Of a DNA stretch of 32,633 bases, positions 29,993 through 32,633 are shown piece after piece. The position numbers and the translations under genes are program-made. The notes beneath the pieces were generated by a model. The model ran no database searches, was not told where the DNA came from, and saw nothing but the letters and a program-made list of their open reading frames with translations. This DNA is from Patescibacteria group bacterium (GTDB lineage: Bacteria > Patescibacteriota > Minisyncoccia > Phycocordibacterales > PALSA-1337), in NCBI GenBank assembly GCA_030917665.1, contig JAUPUH010000064.1, positions 1-32,633 on the forward strand. The letters are read 5' to 3'. Numbering within the stretch: position 1 is the first letter of the stretch; each line of letters starts with the position of its first letter.

Positions 29993-30703
29993 CTAGATAA
30001 TAATTAACTTTCTTAAATCATCTACAGTGTACTTTTCTGGGATATAATTGTCAACTACGTCAATGTTCTCCCGATAATTAAAATCAGTACCGTCAATATT
30101 TTTGACAACCAAATCAACTCTCAATTTATTACCAAATTCTTTCTTTAAAAGATTAGTATTCGTTCTAGCTAAAAAATATTGATTAATAAATGCTTCCAAT
30201 GGCACCTTTCTACCATCCTTTTGCTCACGTGCTTTTACAAAGTTCCAAGCCTGGAGAGGCTCTTGGTAGACGTACAAGATTTGTGTGAATCTGTTTTTGT
30301 TCAATGATCTTTGTATATTTTGCTTCGACCGATCAAGATTCGAAAGGGTTCCATCGAATACAAAACTTTGTTTGTTCTTAAGAGCACAATCTTGAATGTT
30401 GTCTGCGATAATAGAGGTAGCGCTCATGAAAAGACTCGAATTTGTGCCATTGTACTCACTAAATTTTGATCTTAGTTCATCTGGGTCAATACGGAGAACA
30501 AAATGACTATCTTTGGAAAGTTTCTCGATAAGATTTCTTGAGGACTCTGTTTTCCCTGCACCAGGAGAACCTGCCATAAACACAGATACAGGAAATTCGT
30601 CTGGAATAAATAGTGATAAGTTAGTTATCTCTTTCGCGATTACTTTCTTGTTCTTTCGGGCATATTCTTCTGCTCGTTCTTTAATTAAAGCTTCTTCGGA
30701 CAT
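29993..30703 (-). CDS. Zeta toxin family kinase
   Basis: A 236-aa P-loop kinase of the zeta toxin family, whose characterised members phosphorylate UDP-N-acetylglucosamine and block peptidoglycan synthesis. Walker A is GSPGAGKT (45-52). VLRIDPDELR (69-78) is the zeta-specific motif with its substrate-binding Asp73. SFVFDGTLSN holds the second strand motif, and REQKDGRKVP the lid arginines. The N terminus is an extended helix (EERAEEYARKNKKVIAKE-like), common in chromosomal members. A consensus TATAAT (30711-30716) ends seven bases before the ATG. It is co-directional with the 60-aa gene and lies 51 bases downstream of the DUF262-HNH gene. Confidence 0.9.
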   Translation of the reverse strand: MSEEALIKERAEEYARKNKKVIAKEITNLSLFIPDEFPVSVFMAGSPGAGKTESSRNLIEKLSKDSHFVLRIDPDELRSKFSEYNGTNSSLFMSATSIIADNIQDCALKNKQSFVFDGTLSNLDRSKQNIQRSLNKNRFTQILYVYQEPLQAWNFVKAREQKDGRKVPLEAFINQYFLARTNTNLLKKEFGNKLRVDLVVKNIDGTDFNYRENIDVVDNYIPEKYTVDDLRKLIII

Positions 30704-30754
30704 AACATTGATTATATCTGAATTATCTCTTCTTTTGAAGAAAAAACCCTGTAA

Positions 30755-31846
30755 TTATTTCCCTGCTTTTGTTCGGTTGTCTTGTTTACACAACATCTGA
30801 CAATTTTCAGTGATTGTTTTCCCTCCCTCATGCCAAGGAGTAACGTGATCGGCCTCCATTTCTGAAATATCGAATTCTTTTTTACAAAATGAACAAATAC
30901 CATCTTGTCGCTCATAGGCTTCACGCTTCATTTTGTCAGTGAATGCACGAATTGAAAGATATTTTTCTTGTCGATTAAGAACATAAGGATAAATGCCGGA
31001 TTTCTTGGTTACGTCTTCATCTTGCATAAACTCTATAATCTCAGACTCTAACTTACTGGAACTTAATTTTTTATCCTTAAATTGATTATAAAGCTCACCC
31101 CATTGAACTACGCTCATTTCTTTACGATAATTGGGGAATGTCTTTCGTACCCATATAACAACATCCTGGAAATACTGCCACAGTTTATCAGCATTCTTGT
31201 CATGCTGATGCTTAGCCATATAATCCTCTATCTTACCATCATTAATCCATGATAAAGCAGTTTCTAAATATTCCTGACGAATTGGGGACCCGCTTAGCAA
31301 CTGACCGCCATCATTTGCAAGAAGGTATGCGACACAATTAGTCTTACTAAATTTAAGCTTTGCATCAGAAAGCCAAGGACCAGTATATACCGCATTACGT
31401 AACTCTTGTTCTGTAAGCTTTTCACCAGCTATATTAATAATCCTGAACCAATCTAACCTTTCCTTATCTGTCCCCTCACAGAAATAGATCATTAACTCAT
31501 AATCCAAGATATGATTTTGTTCTTCAGTTGTCAGGTTATGAAAAAATCGATCATTGAGCGAAAAATCTCCGTTTACATACTGTCCAATACTAATAGTACG
31601 TTGCTGTCCGTCCAACACCTCAAAATCACCCTCATCAGTCTTAACCCAATACATTACATTAAGCGGAAATCCATTTTTAATTGTTTCAATAACCGCATCA
31701 CGTTGATGGCCTTTATAAACAAATTCACGCTGGTATTTTGGTCGAATATTAAGCTTACCGCCATAAGCAACAACACCTTCCTCTGCACTATCTTCATAAC
31801 CTTTTATTACATACCGTACTTGAATTTTTTGTAATTCTATTTTCAT
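30755..31846 (-). CDS. DUF262 and HNH nuclease protein
   Basis: 363 aa. The N-terminal DUF262 (ParB/GmrS-like) domain (about 1-110) includes NIRPKYQREFVYKGHQRDAV and the DGQQRT motif (79-84) that binds and hydrolyses nucleotide in this family. The middle is helical. The C-terminal HNH domain (about 310-363) has CSFC (318-321), EADHVTPWHEGG with Asp333-His334, Asn348 and LCKQDN (Cys353, Asn357), a complete zinc-supported HNH active site. DUF262-HNH proteins include GmrSD-type modified-DNA restriction enzymes and other defence nucleases. The gene starts four bases after the EcoRI-type methyltransferase gene, strongly suggesting a restriction-modification pair. Confidence 0.9.
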   Translation of the reverse strand: MKIELQKIQVRYVIKGYEDSAEEGVVAYGGKLNIRPKYQREFVYKGHQRDAVIETIKNGFPLNVMYWVKTDEGDFEVLDGQQRTISIGQYVNGDFSLNDRFFHNLTTEEQNHILDYELMIYFCEGTDKERLDWFRIINIAGEKLTEQELRNAVYTGPWLSDAKLKFSKTNCVAYLLANDGGQLLSGSPIRQEYLETALSWINDGKIEDYMAKHQHDKNADKLWQYFQDVVIWVRKTFPNYRKEMSVVQWGELYNQFKDKKLSSSKLESEIIEFMQDEDVTKKSGIYPYVLNRQEKYLSIRAFTDKMKREAYERQDGICSFCKKEFDISEMEADHVTPWHEGGKTITENCQMLCKQDNRTKAGK

Positions 31847-31850
31847 ATTA

Positions 31851-32633
31851 TTAGATTGTTTTATTTTTAATCAAAATGCGAAAATATTTTGATTTGCCTT
31901 TAATTTCTGTTAAGTGAATATGATTCTCGCGTGCCCAATTATTTAATTTTTCTACATCAAGAATAGTGTAACGATTAAGTCCATCAATAATCTGAAACTG
32001 AGTAGGATTGTATTTATGAAGAAAACTTATTGGTACACCCATAACTTTTTTATAGTCAAGTGGTATTTCTGTACACCTATCAATATTAATTGCATCATAA
32101 TTATCATATTTTTGATAAGTTTCCCTAGAAAAACGCTTGTATAGTGTAATAGTATCGTGACGTTTTGGTACGTCCATATTCGTAAACCAAACAACACCAT
32201 TTACAAAAATTAAATGGTTACCATAATCATCTATTTTGTGTTTTGCATTTTCACTAAATACGTAATCATTCGGAACTCTAAACCATCTATTACTTCCGTT
32301 CATTGATTGGCCGAGCCATACCTTATCCTCTTTGATCAACCTAAAAATTTCTTTATACGTGATAGCATTTTGATTACCAATAATCAAGAACTTTTTATTA
32401 TATTCGACTAACTGTGCTACATATTCACGGAATAATGAAAATGGTGGATTAGTACATACCACATCTGCCTCTTTTAACAACTCAATTGATTCCATACTTC
32501 GAAAATCACCATTACCAGTTAGAGGTGTCGCAACATTTTTATCGTGCTTTAAAAGATATTCGACATCAGTTATGTCTATAGACCCACTTTCATTTGTATC
32601 CTTTACTTCATTAATCTCAATCTTAAATGGTTG
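31851..32633 (-). CDS. EcoRI-family adenine DNA methyltransferase (partial)
   Basis: The last 260 residues of a gene that runs off the right edge; the start is outside the window and the reading frame is open to the last base. The catalytic motif is CTNPPFSLFREYVAQL (NPPF, motif IV of N6-adenine methyltransferases). The preceding TPLTGNGDFRS and following FLIIGNQNAITYKEIFRLIK, VWLGQSMNGSNRWFRVPNDY and VVWFTNMDVPKR match the M.EcoRI group. The AdoMet-binding motif should lie in the missing part. An ATG at 32495 is internal to the frame and is not the true start. The downstream partner is a DUF262-HNH protein, not an EcoRI-type nuclease. Confidence 0.9.
   Translation of the reverse strand, partial: QPFKIEINEVKDTNESGSIDITDVEYLLKHDKNVATPLTGNGDFRSMESIELLKEADVVCTNPPFSLFREYVAQLVEYNKKFLIIGNQNAITYKEIFRLIKEDKVWLGQSMNGSNRWFRVPNDYVFSENAKHKIDDYGNHLIFVNGVVWFTNMDVPKRHDTITLYKRFSRETYQKYDNYDAINIDRCTEIPLDYKKVMGVPISFLHKYNPTQFQIIDGLNRYTILDVEKLNNWARENHIHLTEIKGKSKYFRILIKNKTI

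Noticed and set aside
1..32633. CRISPR array, tRNA or rRNA genes, insertion sequence ends
   Set aside because: No regularly spaced repeats, cloverleaf-type sequences, conserved rRNA stretches or transposase genes were seen on reading.

Overview
The window looks like a chromosomal segment of a Candidate Phyla Radiation bacterium (Patescibacteria, probably a Parcubacteria-type lineage). This is an inference from gene content and style. The recognisable genes are short versions of their families, and they include a compact type IV pilus locus, an ECF sigma factor with a DUF5667-like partner, TypA, a short TruB and HisS. Promoters often place the -10 box only 6-8 nt before the start codon, and arginine is written mostly as CGA in the housekeeping genes. 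No rRNA, tRNA, CRISPR array or insertion sequence was recognised.

Layout. 1-1040: a short leader, then tspO and a cupin protein. 1041-3077: three unidentified genes, each with its own promoter and intrinsic terminator. 3103-4011: a membrane-anchored VanY-like D,D-carboxypeptidase. 4067-12031 (minus strand): a long envelope locus reading pilB-like ATPase, pilC-like membrane protein, four pilin-like proteins (one carrying a predicted beta-propeller, one only 56 aa and easily missed), an S11 D,D-carboxypeptidase, an ECF sigma factor, its overlapping membrane partner and a secreted two-domain fibronectin III-like protein. 12271-13417: an adenylate-kinase-like gene and a possible 51-aa gene. 13495-15285: typA. 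15323-16546 (minus): a protein combining a sigma-region-4-like helix-turn-helix with a DnaA-domain-IV-like C terminus. 16662-18806 (minus): a small membrane protein, a PH-like/AlbA_2 (Schlafen-type) protein and truB. 18843-18992: a likely small RNA with a terminator. 19028-20920: hisS and a DEDD exonuclease. 20928-22127 (minus): an MFS transporter. 22251-25314: three more unidentified genes, including a 637-aa protein with repeated DnaA-IV-like modules. 25378-27649: a conserved unknown gene, a secreted protein and an ORF6N protein. 27746-28996 (minus): dinB behind a LexA-type operator. 29086-32633: an AT-rich block with a membrane protein, a long perfect inverted repeat, a zeta-toxin pair, a DUF262-HNH nuclease and a partial EcoRI-type adenine methyltransferase.

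Two kinds of transcription unit are interleaved. Native-looking genes use CGA-rich codons and tend to have near-leaderless promoters. A second set is richer in G+C with mixed Arg codons: 1153-1473, 1660-2553, 2662-3018, 12271-13017, possibly 13202-13357, 15323-16546, 22251-22811, 22922-24835, 24988-25314 and 25955-27070. These carry sigma-70-type promoters with near-17-bp spacers, mostly 58-82 nt leaders and almost always their own terminator. Most have no recognisable function. Where something can be seen it is DNA-binding-like (sigma-4-like, DnaA-IV-like, winged helix) or kinase-like. This dispersed cassette set is the best candidate in the window for something undescribed.

The minus-strand envelope locus probably builds a surface pilus with an unusual tip pilin and regulates envelope functions through the sigma/anti-sigma pair. 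The right end resembles a defence or stability island.
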